Source of the DNA: Heloderma charlesbogerti
Taxonomy: Eukaryota; Chordata; Lepidosauria; Squamata; Helodermatidae
Assembly: GCA_026122225.1 (NCBI GenBank)
Contig: JANEZZ010001957.1
Location: 124,001 to 188,000, forward strand
Length of the DNA stretch: 64,000 bases
Direction: 5' to 3'
In this document: positions 35,693-46,881 of the stretch, piece by piece
How positions within the stretch are numbered: the first letter of the stretch is position 1
How the letters are laid out: every line of letters starts with the position of its first letter
The notes under the pieces: model-generated
Told to the model about the DNA's origin: nothing
Database searches by the model: none
The model's input: the letters and a program-made list of their open reading frames with translations, nothing else
Program-made: the position numbers and the translations under genes

Positions 35693-37507
35693 AAGAAGAC
35701 TGATTCCTCCCCCATGTGCTACCACCCTGCTGTGGGTAACACAAATACCAAGATTTCCCCCCCTTTCATTGTCACCCTTTTCTTAATTTTCCTTGGATTT
35801 CTTTACATACTTCCAGAATAGGCAAGCCAGTATACATGTAAGTTACAACTGTAAATTGTTTAGTATGAAACTTTAAAGGCACAGAAATTGACACATGTTG
35901 GTGACCTGAGGGGAGAGATTGCAGTGGGGGAGGGAGAACCATGGGATATGGAGGCTTATTGCAATAAATCCTGTATCATCAGCTGTATAATTGGAAAGGG
36001 GGGAGGGGGATTCTTCTGTTAGAAAAGTCTCAAAAATGTTTTACTAAACCACAATTAATATCTCACCCACATGCACACACACTCAAAAAGCTGCAACATA
36101 TTACTAGTATTTCAACTAGGATCTAAGTGTACCCAGGAAAGGGAGCATAGGTGTGCTGGTGATTGCTAGTTCCATACTTCCTCTGGTACCTGGTCAACCA
36201 ATATCTGTCTCCTCCACCTTTGGAGATAATAGAAAGCTGGGCTGCAGTTTGGGCTCTGGCACAAACAGATTTCCTCTTTGCTCTACATCTCTCAGGAGAA
36301 ATACTGTTTGCTGCCTAATTGATAGTTCTATCAAAGGAGGTTGTTCCACTTTGTAACAGGTAAAGCCAGGCTAGATAAATTGTGATTGGGGAGCAGGGTT
36401 TGGGGGGTGGGACAGAATGTCACCCTGAGGAGAAGAGCATCATTTAGAGAAAGAAAAATAGCTGCTGTACCAGAGCTTGGGAATTGGGAAACTTATGATA
36501 CGCTGGCAAGACAAGACTTGATGATAAAATGTGAAATATATATTGAATGTGGATTTACCAGTAGGTCAGAATTTGTTTTTATATTCTTCGTTGCCAATAT
36601 CGATTCCTCCTTATCTCCTTACCAACTCCATACACCTTTTTAATAAACTCCTTCAATTGGATTGTAAGTGCTGACTGTTTCAAAGGGTGTTAAACTAGTC
36701 TGGGCTCCATGATTCTAATGAATTTTTATTGTTTCTGACAAATCTCCAAAGGGTCTGGGCTCAGCCTGTACTCTTTGCTGCAGGGGGAAATTGCAGGGGC
36801 TCATAGCATCCCAAGGGGAGGTGAAGTCAGCACCCTGACATCCAAACAATAACATATGAAACTTTTGCCATTTTTCATAAGGTACCATACAGAGCTACCT
36901 TGCACCAAAGAAACAGGAGCCCTTGTCTTTCCTGATTTGTCTATGACACCTCAGAGCAAAGCAATCTGCCCCACCATGGGTATTTCCTGCCTTGCCCCAG
37001 TGGGATGGGCTTGATGTCCTCTTGATTCAATTTCTGTTCCTCCCTCCTAGTCCCTCTTCTTGGCTGCAGCTTCTCCAAGCATAATTCAGTTGCTTTGTCC
37101 CTCAGTTGTAGTTTGTAGCCCCCCCAGTTACAGGGCAGCTTTGGGATACCTCTGCCATCTCTACATAGCCCTCCAGTCTGACCCACATCTCCTGCTGTCC
37201 AAGGGCTCTGATCCCTTTCAGCTCTGTGGACCTGCCTTCATGGGCTACACAACCCCTCTTAATGATTTTTTCACTGTTCCCATCCTGCCTGTGAAAGCCA
37301 GTTAAGACCCAGCCTTTTCTCCCTCTGGTCTTGCTGTGCCTTCCAAATTGCTCAGCTGAAGCCCTTGAGTCCAGCTGACCTACCCACTCCCGGCTTCTCC
37401 TGTGATCATTTGTTACGAGCCACTGGCAGGCTGTTTCATTGTGCTTTTGCTTGTCCAGCACACTTGGCAATTGGCTCCAATCAGTACCAGACCACACACT
37501 GACACTG

Positions 37508-37560
37508 CGTGTGTGTGTGTGTGTATGTGTGTGTGTGTGCGTGCACACACACACATACAC
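37508..37560. repeat. (GT)n/(CA)n palindromic microsatellite
   Basis: A (GT)n run with 'gtatgtgtgtgtgtgtgc' is followed at once by 'gtgcacacacacacatacac'. The right part is close to the reverse complement of the left, so the tract is both alternating purine-pyrimidine and foldback. Confidence 0.9.
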
Positions 37561-38227
37561 AGAGCCCTCTTTAGCCCTCTTTAGGTTCAGTATTAATTAG
37601 GGGGGGGGGCTGCAGAGTTTTCTCCCAGCCCCTGTCTCCCAAGCCTACTGTGTGCCCCATTTGCTGTGGGAATGCTGAACTCCTGCATTCAGTTTTTAGA
37701 GTGAAAGCAAGGAAAACCTCAAACTAATAACCCTCCCACTCACCATCAGAGTGAATTGGGGTGGGAGGGCAGGAGAGAGAAAGGGAGGGCTACATGCAAC
37801 AAAAGAAGTGATTAGAAACTGATTTTCTATCACAGGCAGGAGCCTGGCAGGGAGGGGGAGAGAAAGCCGGCAGAGGGCACTGGGAGCCACAGGAACAGAG
37901 GTTGCTAATCTCCTTTCTGGCTCCTAATTTTGAGGTGTGATTTCCCACTTTGCATGTATGTGCCACCTGTTCTAAAATGCAGCAGGCCTAAAGAGGCATT
38001 GCTGTTCTTCAGCATACAACCTGGAGTCAAAAGAGCCCACTCCATCCATCCTGGCTTTCTGAACAAGGAAATGCAAAATAACCCATTGTCTTTAGATTGG
38101 CCCTGTGGATGTGAACACAGCAGGTATGTTTCTCCCTCACCCTGAACAACAGTGATAAAAGTCTTGAAATAATATTTGCCCCAGGGACTCTGCCTGTCAG
38201 GAATTTCTGGGGAAAGAGGGTAGAATG

Positions 38228-38230
<3 letters not shown>

Positions 38231-38315
<85 letters not shown>
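38231..38315 (+). repeat. Compound (GT)19(GA)23 microsatellite
   Basis: Nineteen GT units (38231-38268) run directly into a GA run to 38315 with no interruption. Confidence 0.97.
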
Positions 38316-38317
<2 letters not shown>

Positions 38318-38872
38318 ATAGGTCAGGGATCCCTTGGTAATGCCAGCAAAACTTTAATGGAGATGTCTTTATGGGCATAATAGAGCTGGAAGAAATCGCG
38401 ATGGCTTGGCCTGCCATGCCCCCCCCCCATCCCACCGCAGATTTTCCAGGCTCCAAGCCTGAGCTGCTTGTGGAAGCTATCTGGGCTGTCCTTTAAGTCA
38501 GGGACTTAATTGGGGTTTTTCATAATTAATGTTATTGATTTTCTTAACAAATAAAACACTAATAAACAATAAGACTACTTAGGAATACGTTGAATACCAT
38601 CTGTCATCAATATCCTACATTACTATCAGGGATTGCCTCACAAGCTCTATTCATTTGTAATTGGGTTTTGAGAATAAAATCTTACTCTGTTTTGCTGCGT
38701 TATCTGTCCTCAACCCTTGAGGACAGGGCAGGCTCTGTTTGTCTGACTATCTCGAAGTGTGAATTCAGCTTGTTTTCTAAAATTGCATATTGTGAGTTTC
38801 ATTAGAGCAGCAAGGAGCTTACATTTCAAGTTTGTGGCTGTGTTGGGCCCCTCTTTTTCACCCTAGAAGGCA

Positions 38873-39130
38873 TCAGGACCGGACCAAGACATTTTGCTGC
38901 CTGACGTTGAGCAGCAAGTGGAACCCCCCCCCCCGGTTAAAGTCAGGGTGCAGAGCAACCTGTGCTGGTCTAGCTATTTTGGCACCTGAGGAACAGTACC
39001 TCACAAGTGCCTCTCTCCATTTCTGGGAGAGAGAGAAAATACCATCATAGCAAGTCAAATAACTAACAATTTGTTGCCCTTTGTTGGCAACCAAAATTGG
39101 CTGCTTGGGGTGGCTGCCTCAATCTGCCTG
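38873..39130 (+). repeat. Degraded hAT-type MITE (CAGGGCC family)
   Basis: 'aggaccggaccaagacattt' and 'tgctgcctgacg', then 'taactaacaatttgttgcc', match the better-preserved copy at 62489-62718. A minus-oriented relative ends at about 40189 (gggccagtcctg). The right terminus is not clear. Confidence 0.6.
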
Positions 39131-39137
39131 ATGGTAG

Positions 39138-39285
39138 GGTAGGGTGGGCAACTTGTGGTCCTCCAGATATTGTTGCGCAACAACTGCCATCAGCCCTAGC
39201 CAGCATAGCCAGCTGACATCATAGTGAGGGATGAGGGGAGTTGCCGTTCAGCATCATCTGGAGGGCCACAAGTTGCCCATCCCCA
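39138..39285. repeat. Foldback hAT-type MITE
   Basis: Arms 'gggtgggcaacttgtgg' and 'ccacaagttgcccatcccc' are complementary, and the inner arms are 'cctccagatattgttg' and 'catcatctggagg'. It is about 148 bp long with no clear target duplication. Confidence 0.75.
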
Positions 39286-40017
39286 TGTTGGGCCAGTTTT
39301 GATATGAATCATTTCTGCAGGAGCTTGCAATTTGCATGTATTCTTTGCAACTGACTGGCTGTGGGTCATGTGTACTAAGGCCCATGTCAGTTTCCATTCC
39401 ACTCCCAGGGCGCCGTTATTTTTTAAAAGTGAATCGATATAAATTGGAACTCTCAACTGGGATAAATTACAGCTCAGGCATTAATCACTGGAAATACTGT
39501 AATCCAAATCAATCCAATAAATGGCACACACTTCTGCCTCCCATGTGTGTGCCCTCCAGACAGACAGCTGTCAATCTGGTGTCAGCTGCTCCCCCTGTGA
39601 TACTCAATCCATCCAATGAAATTAGCATTGACATTTCTCCAGCTGTCCCTAGCCTCTCTCCCTCTCCCCCTCTTTCCAGTAGGGGCTTGCATTTTCTCAC
39701 TAAAAGAAGAATGCTGCTGTTTCAAGATCCATGCATTTCTTGAGGGGTTGTGACCCTCCCCTTACAAGTCTCCTTGATATAACACACACACTCCCAACAT
39801 TCCCTTTTTCTACTTTGTATGTGTATCATATAGTTTGGGTTGTGGTGTCACCAAGGGCTCCAGTAATGGGCAGAGACCCACTCTGCTAGGCTAGGAGAAC
39901 ATGCACAACTGGAAAGCAAAACTCAGATCTGAGGAGCTGGCACTGCTGGCCAAAAGGCTGAGCAAAATTGCTGCCAATTTTGTACGAAACTGCAAAGGCC
40001 AGTGAGAAGAGATGTCG

Positions 40018-40189
40018 AGATAGTTTGGTGCCTGAGGCAGGACATCCAAGTGGCACCTCCCCCCAAATAGGATGGCAAAAGTAAAATAGGGAATTAAATA
40101 ATTGACAGTGTGCTGTTCTTAAATGATACCCCAAAATTTGCCTGATGAAGCAGGCCCCTCTCCCTGCCTCACAGTAGGGCCAGTCCTGT
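40018..40189 (-). repeat. Degraded hAT-type MITE (CAGGGCC family), reverse
   Basis: 'ggtgcctgaggcaggacatc' through to 'tagggccagtcctg' fits the reverse orientation of the family at 53298 and 62489. It is strongly eroded. Confidence 0.5.
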
Positions 40190-40254
40190 TGGCAAACCTT
40201 TCTCTGCCAGATCATCTTGCAGTCCTTGGCTGGTACTGCACAAGCATTTTCTAG

Positions 40255-40603
40255 GGTAGGGGTGGGCAACTTGTGGCCTTCCAGATGTTTATATTTATTT
40301 ATTTTTACACTTATATCCCATCTTTTTTCCTCTTGCAAGGAACCCATTGTCTGCCTCTTCTCCATTTTATCTTCCCAACAACCCTGTGTAGAGGTAGGTT
40401 AGGCTGAAAGTCAGTGACTGGCCCAAAGACATCCTGTGAGCTTCATGGGCGATAGAACCCACATCTCCTGAGTCCCAGTCTAATGCTCTAACCACTACAT
40501 CACACTGGCATTGTTGTTGAACTGCAATGCCCATCATCCCTTACCATTGGCTATGCTGGCTAGGGCTAATGGGAATTGCAGTCCAACAACATCTGGAAGG
40601 CCA
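40255..40603. repeat. Foldback MITE with a nested SINE
   Basis: The left arm 'gggtgggcaacttgtggcct' 'tccagatgtt' (to 40290) and the right arm 'gcagtccaacaacatctgga' 'aggccaca' (to about 40603) belong to one foldback element. They are separated by a minus-strand SINE, so the SINE is younger. Confidence 0.8.
40291..40510 (-). mobile_element. tRNA-derived squamate SINE, minus strand
   Basis: On the minus strand the head reads 'gtgatgtagtggttagagca' with B-box 'gggttctatcgcc', followed by 'ctttgggccagtcactga', 'cagggttgttgggaagataa' and the tail 'gggatataagtgtaaaaata'. It is the same family as 8830-9057. It does not encode a functional tRNA. Confidence 0.85.
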
Positions 40604-40765
40604 CATGCAGAAGTTCCCAGGTTCGATCCCCGGCATCTCCAGGTAGAGCTGGAAAAGCTCCTGCCTGAAACTCTTGAGAGCTGCAGCTGATCAGTGTAGA
40701 CAATACAGGGCTAGATGGACCTATGGTCCGACTCAGTATAAGGCAGCTTCCTGTGTGGCACTTGA
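40604..40765 (+). mobile_element. Second tRNA-derived SINE family, 5' truncated
   Basis: The B-box region 'aggttcgatccccggcatct' is followed by 'gcctgaaactcttgagagct', 'cagtgtagacaatacagggc', 'tagatggacctatggtccg' and 'gtataaggcagcttcctgtg'. The A-box half of the head is missing. It abuts the right end of the foldback MITE. Confidence 0.75.
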
Positions 40766-42160
40766 AATCCTAAAAATGGACAGGGTTTGGGGTGTTTCAC
40801 CAATGCTTGTTCACCCAAATAATTGTGCCCATATTATTTCCCACTCCCTGGCCTGAACTCTGTGAGGAGGTGTACAAGCTCCAGCTTCCTGTCACATAAA
40901 AAACAAGCAAGAACAAAGAGAGGACGTATTGAGAGGACTTGTCAGCCTGAACAAGCTCTGCTACTCTACCTGTGCAAAATACAGGCCTGAATTGAAGAAA
41001 TGGGGATGGTAAAAGTAGGCCAGTGAGCAGCAGCACTACCCAAAAAACCACTTTTGTGTGTGTGTGTGTGTTTTGTTTTTTGTTTACTGTCCTGCTACTC
41101 TTTGAGTGTTACTAAACTACAGTGGTGTGCTTTCCTGCTGCCTCTTTGCTGGCTTGCCGCTAAGCAGCCACTTCTGGGGCAGAACGTTTCAGCAGGCTTG
41201 CCTGCAGCAGTGTCATATACTGATTTTGTGTTGGAATCACACTGGCTGGTGTTTAAATCATAAAGCATAGACAAGAGTATAAGCAGTGTTCATTAATTAA
41301 GATTAATGGTGTGGGCTAAGGAAAGTGGAGAAGATGCTTTAACTGCATTTCCAGGCTCCACAGGAAGATGCTTCCCTTAAAAAAAATTGCCCCCCAAATC
41401 CTATTGCTCAGATAAAATTAAGAAAGAAATGTTACCAAAGGGAAGCCAAAGACTGAGATGGGTTACAGGGCGGCCCAGTCCAGAAACAGTATGTCACATC
41501 AGTTTTCTTTTCCGGTTATTGGGACACGGCCTACACCCCATTCCTGGACCACAGGGTGTGATTTCTTTCTTGTGACAATCACCTGCCAATATACACGCCC
41601 CCACGCCCCCCGTAAAGATACTGTCTATAATGGTCCCACAGTCACTCCTCAGTAGCTGAGTGGATGGGCATGGGGGACCAGGGCAGCCAGCTTAGTTAGG
41701 TATGCACTGCAGGGATGAAATGCACTCCAAGAGTTGTACATCTAACAGCCGAAATCCATCCTGGGGAAAGGTTTCCTTCCTGTAGCCACTGACCCCATGA
41801 CCCCTGCATGCTGTCTACCTCCAGTGCCTCCTCGGTCAGGAACTTGTATGGTGCAAGCACTGCAAGGTGTCCCAGATGTCCCTTCCCTTTCTATTTGGAC
41901 GCAGGACCTGCCTTTTATTCTGGCAGGCCTCTTAAGTCACCAACAGCTGCAACAGGCAGATATTCAACAGGTGAAGCTCTTCCATCAGTGTGCTTTTGTT
42001 TAAAAAAAGGGGGGGGGGAAGCCCAAGGAGTTTCCCTCCTGTCATGAACCGGTTAATCGTAGAGAAGCGCTGCCAGTTTGGGGGCTTCAACTGTCCCCCT
42101 AAACTGAGTCCGTAGAAGACCAGAGACCCCCAGCGACTCCTCTGAACGCCTCCCAGAGCC
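40766..42160. other. Upstream flank of KCNIP2
   Basis: No gene is supported. A (gt)n run lies near 41053-41072. GC content rises sharply toward 42160. Confidence 0.4.
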
Positions 42161-42398
42161 GATGGTCCAGCTCGCTTCAGGGCGGGGGGCGCTCGGCCGT
42201 GTGCGCAGACGCAGTGTTGTGGCGAGCCCCCCAGGCGCGAGGGAAGCGCCTTTTGTCGGAGTCCCACCAGGGCGGCCGACCCGCGCCCCGCTCGCCTCGC
42301 GGAGGCCGTGACTGCCCGGCGGGACCCGCTCCCCCGCGCGCGCGCGGCCTTCCCCGGGGCGCGGGGTTGACGTGCGCCCGGACCGAGCTCCCCGTGGC

Positions 42399-42424
42399 CG
42401 CGCCCGCGCCCGCGCCCGCGCCCG
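42399..42424 (-). repeat. CGCGCC hexamer tract, potential G-quadruplex
   Basis: Four or more CCCGCG units give regularly spaced GGG runs on the minus strand with three-base loops. It lies about 740 bp upstream of the KCNIP2 start codon. Confidence 0.8.
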
Positions 42425-42534
42425 CTGTACTCACGCATCTCCCCGCGCGAGGCGCTGGGCCGGCTCCGCCGCCGAGGGGGCGCCTCGCGTCCTTTCCTCC
42501 TGCCGACGCCCGCGTGCGTGTTTGTGTACACACG

Positions 42535-42564
42535 CACGTGTCTCCCGGCCGGTGGAGACACGTG
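42535..42564. promoter_or_regulatory. Inverted repeat with two CACGTG E-boxes
   Basis: Perfect 11-bp arms, cacgtgtctcc (42535-42545) and ggagacacgtg (42554-42564), flank an 8-bp spacer cggccggt. Each arm contains the palindromic E-box CACGTG, the class bound by bHLH-ZIP factors such as USF and MYC/MAX. It lies about 600 bp upstream of the KCNIP2 ATG. Function is inferred. Confidence 0.6.
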
Positions 42565-42654
42565 TCGAAGTGGAACCCCCGCCCCGCCCCCGCGCGCTCT
42601 TCCTTCGCAAAGCCCCGGCTCGGATCCCCTCGGCCGTGCACGGAGCAGAGCGCC

Positions 42655-42680
42655 TCGCCCTCGCCCTCGCCCTCGCCCCC
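42655..42680 (-). repeat. CGCCCT hexamer tract, potential G-quadruplex
   Basis: About four CGCCCT units followed by a C-run. The minus strand has GGG runs every six bases. It lies in the inferred 5' UTR or core promoter. Confidence 0.8.
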
Positions 42681-43160
42681 CCCCGGAGGGAAAGACGCGG
42701 CTGGCCCCGGTGCCAAGCCGTGGGGCGGCGCAGAAGCCCGGCGCGGGGCTCGAGGAAGGCGCCGCCGGGAGCGGGGCGCGGAAGCAGGAGCGGAGCCTCG
42801 CCCGACAGGAAGACCCCGCCGCCCGCTCTCCGTCTCCCCACCGCCGGGTGAGCGCGAGAGGAGAGCCGGCGGCGGTGCGCGGGAGCTGGCCGCGGAGGCG
42901 GCGGAGAGGCAGCTCCGGGGAGGGCGCGGACTGGCGCCCGCGCCCGCTTCTCCCGTTGCCGGGGAGCTGGACGCCGGCAGCTCCTGCCCTGCCCTGCGCC
43001 CTCGCGCCCCCGCCGGGAGGACCTGCGGAGGGCGCCGGTGGGGAGCGAGGAGCCGGAGCCCGAGCGCCCCGGCGCCAGGAAGGACGAGAGCGAGGCGAGA
43101 GGAGACCCGCGGCCGCTTCCCGTCCCGTCGCAGCTCGTCGGGGCGTCCCCGCCCCGCAAG

Positions 43161-43236
43161 ATGCGCGGAAAGGGCAGCCGGAAAGAGAGCCTCTCCGACT
43201 CCCGGGACCTCGATGGTTCCTATGACCAGCTCACGG
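43161..43236 (+). CDS. KCNIP2: KCNIP2 first coding exon (partial gene)
   Basis: KChIP2 is a neuronal calcium sensor-type EF-hand protein that binds the cytoplasmic N-terminus of Kv4 channels, raises their surface expression and sets inactivation of the fast transient outward current. This exon codes for 25 residues, MRGKGS then RKESLSDSRDLDGSYDQLT, plus the first base of a Gly codon. This agrees with the mammalian long-isoform N-terminus as I know it (which begins MRGQGRKESLSD and continues LTGHPPG). It ends at the strong donor CGG|GTGAGT (43237), phase 1, where the mammalian first coding exon also ends. The ATG sits in 'gcaagatgc' and is the first in-frame ATG of the open stretch. The EF-hand exons are not in the window. 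Differences from mammals are a small insertion and Q-to-K near residues 4-6. Confidence 0.9.
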
Positions 43237-44805
43237 GTGAGTTCCTCCCGGGCTGGCCGCGCCTTCTGCTCGCGGGGCCCGCCTCGCCGGGGGGTGGGGG
43301 TGTAGCATCCCTTCGGCGGTCGGTGGAGAAGGTGTAGCATCCCTTTAGCAGCAAACTGCCTGGAGGGGGGTGGAGGTCCCGCGTCTAAAATGTTTTCCCC
43401 AGAACTCACCTCCCCCCCCCCGCCCACTCCCTCAGCACACGCACCTGTCACAAGGCGCGATTCCCTCTGTGCGCCCCCGTCCCGGTCTGGGGATCTTGGA
43501 GGTCCTTTATACGATCCCTGCCCAAACTTCCATTTGTACAAAGTGGGTGCTGATGCTACATCGACTGTGTCCCTTGACACCTGGGTCCCGTTGCTTACCT
43601 AGGCGGGCACCTGAAACATGTTGGCTGGAGGGAGGAGAATGTGTGTGTGAGCGTGTGTTTGCGTGCTGGAGAACAGAATCTTCTTTGCTTGGTTTGGGGA
43701 GCCGCAAATGGTCCCGGCTCTGAAACTATCTGCTGGTTGTGATGCCCTCTTCCCAAGACTCCAAGGCATTCTTCATGGATTGAATCTCTCGACTCTTGTG
43801 TTGAAGGCAAGGCTAAATGGATGGAACCTGGTGTGACCCACTTGAGATGGGCAAGTGGTCACCCAGTAGATCACCTGAGAGGGGACTCATGTAAACCTCT
43901 GCCTCCTCCAGACACGGAGGAGCAAGATCAAGTTCCATCTTGGATGTGTTTAGCTTTGCAGCTTAGGGCCTTCATCCCCCTCTTCCCAGGGGACTGAGAA
44001 AACCTCTCTGGAGGCCTGGTGCTGTCCGTGGTGCTGGCTTTTGTCTGTCTGTCTGTTTCTCCCCCCACCCCCAGCTTTCTGGGTCCTCCACTGTCTCTAG
44101 CAGACCAATTTCCCCTGCGCCTGTTGCCCCTAAATGTCACTCGAGTGATTCGGTGCCTTCAAAACAGGCTCTTCACCCGCAGAGATGTGATGAAAGGAGA
44201 TATTTTGAGCCGAGTAGGAATTCAAAGCCCACACAACTTTCCCTTCTCTCTAGTGACTTTAACACATCCATATGGATTTTAAAAATCAAAATCCAGTTAA
44301 AAATAAATTCAGGTCCATCCCAGGCTGCGACCTTTGATTGCAGAAGCTGCTGGGGAGCCGTATGCATTGTGCTATTAATCCTCTGCTGCCCAGGTAGCAG
44401 CCTTGATTTTGCTGTTGTTCAGTGGGCGGAAGATCCCCTGTTTATCTGAAGGGAAGTGAGGCCTGGTTGAAACTAACTCCTCCTTCACAATTATGAGTGA
44501 GAAGACCCATGCCAATCTGTTCTGGTTGTGGTCGTTTTTGGACATCATGGATTCATGCTCTGTTTTTGTTTATTCTTTCTGTTCCCTGTGGCATTTTAAT
44601 TCATTTTGAAATCAAGTTAAAAATACAGGCAACAAAAAAGAAGGATGCATATAACAATATAACAGGATCAATTAAAAAAGCTCAGTGATTATAGTTCTTA
44701 ATATATCATGGATATGCTTGTGGGACAATTAGAATAAAACAGACAAAGGAAAAGTTAACTATCTAATGAAATACTGGATATATGTTATATGGCATAGATA
44801 TGCTG

Positions 44806-44837
44806 TGTGTGTGTGTGTGCGTGTGCGTGCGTGCGTA
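44806..44837 (+). repeat. (TG)n / (TGCG)n microsatellite
   Basis: An alternating purine-pyrimidine run of TG units that turns into tgcg units. Confidence 0.9.
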
Positions 44838-45717
44838 GGGACTAATTCTCTGACCCTTTCTTCATTTTCATTTACAACTGAGCAAAATTTTCTCTTGGAA
44901 CTAAATTTCACACCTTAAACTGCTGCAAAGAAAATACGTTTTAAAATGGATTTTCCCAGTGAATAGGTATTGTCTTTTAAGCCAGTTGCTTTTTTTTGCT
45001 TCAGGCAGGTCAAGATCTGATCCTGTGCCTCTCAGTCACTGACATTGTCCCATCCTTTGCAGTTACCACTTCATGCTTTCATTCTCATTTTAGGTCTACT
45101 CTCTTACCACCACCACTGCCACTACCACGTGGCCTCTGCCACCAGTTCTCTTGAATCATCCCCATCTTTGTAGTAGCTTCCCAGACACAGAATGGTAAGC
45201 AAAGAGGCAGTTAATCAGAAGACCAAATAGAAGTGAACACAAAGGACACTTTCCCTGGAGCAGCTTAAACCATGGGGTCTGAAGATTGTGTAGATTTACT
45301 GTTCCATGGTCTGCTGTTCCATGGCCTGCATTGTAGCAAAAATGACTTCCTAGTAGACTTGCAAAGAAAGTGCAGTGAATAGTCTGCTTCTGGTTCTGCT
45401 GTGCTGGCTCAATCTCCTTGATGTGCCCGATTCTCTACAGCTGTCGTGGGAAACAGTGATAGTTGCAAAAGGCAGATCTGTATGCTTCACTAGAATAAGG
45501 TCAGGGCTACTGTGCAAGTCCAGATTGTGACTTGACTCACCTTGGTTTCTCCCCCTTTTTCATAGAGTTTTCAGGAAAGCGGTGAGGTGCAATGCTGCTT
45601 GTATGTGTAGAAGCTAACCTAGTTCAAATTAGGTTGAAGTCGCTAAATTATTAACCCCTGCTGTTAAGCATTTTAAGGATGGTTGTGTGAACTGGTGCCC
45701 AGTGAGCAAACACAGAG

Positions 45718-45720
<3 letters not shown>

Positions 45721-45750
<30 letters not shown>
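45721..45750 (+). repeat. (CT)15 microsatellite
   Basis: A pure CT run of 30 bp, followed by imperfect pyrimidine sequence to about 45770. Confidence 0.95.
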
Positions 45751-45754
<4 letters not shown>

Positions 45755-46881
45755 TTCTCTTTCTCTGTTTATGTGGTATTCTCAGAAGCACTTAATTTTG
45801 GAAGTGGCTACCAGCCTTAGCTGTTCTGAACACAGCGCCTTTGGCCTTGGAAATACCTGAAAAGCATGATAGAGTTCTGGCAACACATTCTACTCACATT
45901 CATTGCTATGTTTAGAGTACCAGCAAGATATTACAGGAATGCCAATAAAAATGCAATTCACTTTCAGCGCCATGTCTGGCTAACTCGGAAACAACCCTGC
46001 TTTTTCAAATAGATGTTTGAAAGCAGTCTTGGATGTAGAATCTGGCTAGACTGCTGCTTGTTCCTATCATATCTCTAAGTCATCCAGGACTTACTGACAT
46101 AGAAGACCCCACAAAACAGTTACGGATTGTCCTATTCCTTCTTAACCCCTTATTGCTATTCTAAACATGTAGATGTAAAATGTTTAAAAGCAAATGTGCA
46201 CAGGCCGCTTTGTCATTTCTGTGGCAAGGCACTTGTATGGGAGGTCAGGCCAGTTTTCAACATGTCACTGCCACCACACTCTTTCTTTGGGTATCTTGCA
46301 GCGGGGTAAGGAATATTGGGGTAGAGACATTTGGTGCTACCTAGATTGTGCTTTCGCTTATTTGTGTGTGCAGGGCATTCAATGCTGCCACGTGGAAATC
46401 ACAGCACTCTATAAAATGCTCCTGGAACCATCACAAATGCTGCAAGTTGCTGCTGCATGTGAGGAAAAGGCTGGATTTTCTGACCTGAAAATTGGCTGTT
46501 ATTCTGATCTATTCAACTGTTGTAGCTGCCCATCTCTAGGGCTGGGAGGCAATCGTTTTTTAAAAGAGTTGAAGGTGATATAATAGGGGCATTGTTGCCC
46601 ATGATCTACACTTGTTTCTGGGGAAATGGGTTTTTCAGGTTTCAGAGCACCACAAACACCTGCAAAACCTCTTCTATCAGAAACAATCATGGAGCAAAAA
46701 ATAAAACAATAATAACCAGCATGTATTCTACAGGTAGTGACAGCTGTATCATATTGAGTTCTCTTGAAAACTATTGGCTGCCCACATCTTACAGCTCCTC
46801 TGGCAGGGACTAAACCTGCAGCAGACAATTAATATGTGACTGGCTGTGGCGTTTTTGTTCTTTCTGCACTGTTTTGTGATG

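Larger units (their letters stand above)
34373..40254. other. Intergenic, repeats only
   Basis: No gene is supported. Individually listed below are a palindromic MITE, a CR1 tail, microsatellites and two further MITE remnants. The 183-codon minus-strand frame over 37905-38456 is a microsatellite artefact. Confidence 0.4.
42165..43480 (+). promoter_or_regulatory. CpG island, presumed KCNIP2 promoter
   Basis: Very high GC with dense CpG over about 1.3 kb, against an AT-rich surround. It spans the inferred 5' UTR, the first coding exon of KCNIP2 and the start of its intron. GC boxes are frequent (for example gggcgg near 42180 and ccgcccc near 42585). I see no TATA box in a fixed position. Two hexamer tracts lie at 42399-42424 (cgcgcc units) and about 42655-42680 (cgccct units). 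Long open frames on both strands here (up to 467 codons) are low-complexity artefacts of GC richness. Confidence 0.85.

Noticed and set aside
37905..38456. 183-codon minus-strand frame
   Set aside because: It runs through the GT/GA microsatellite, giving Ser-Leu and Thr-His repeats. No real protein is indicated.
1..42160. Exons of the gene next to KCNIP2 in other vertebrates
   Set aside because: I looked for conserved peptides and splice-flanked open segments but found none I could name. Gene-order knowledge alone is not enough to place one.
43038..43160. Upstream in-frame extension of the KCNIP2 exon
   Set aside because: The open frame begins at a GTG, not an ATG. The conserved N-terminus starts at the ATG at 43161, so the upstream part is taken as 5' UTR.
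42177..43580. 467-codon minus-strand and 368-codon plus-strand open frames in the CpG island
   Set aside because: They are low-complexity Arg/Pro/Ala/Gly translations on both strands of a very GC-rich region where stop codons are rare. No domain is visible, and they overlap the KCNIP2 exon on another frame or strand.
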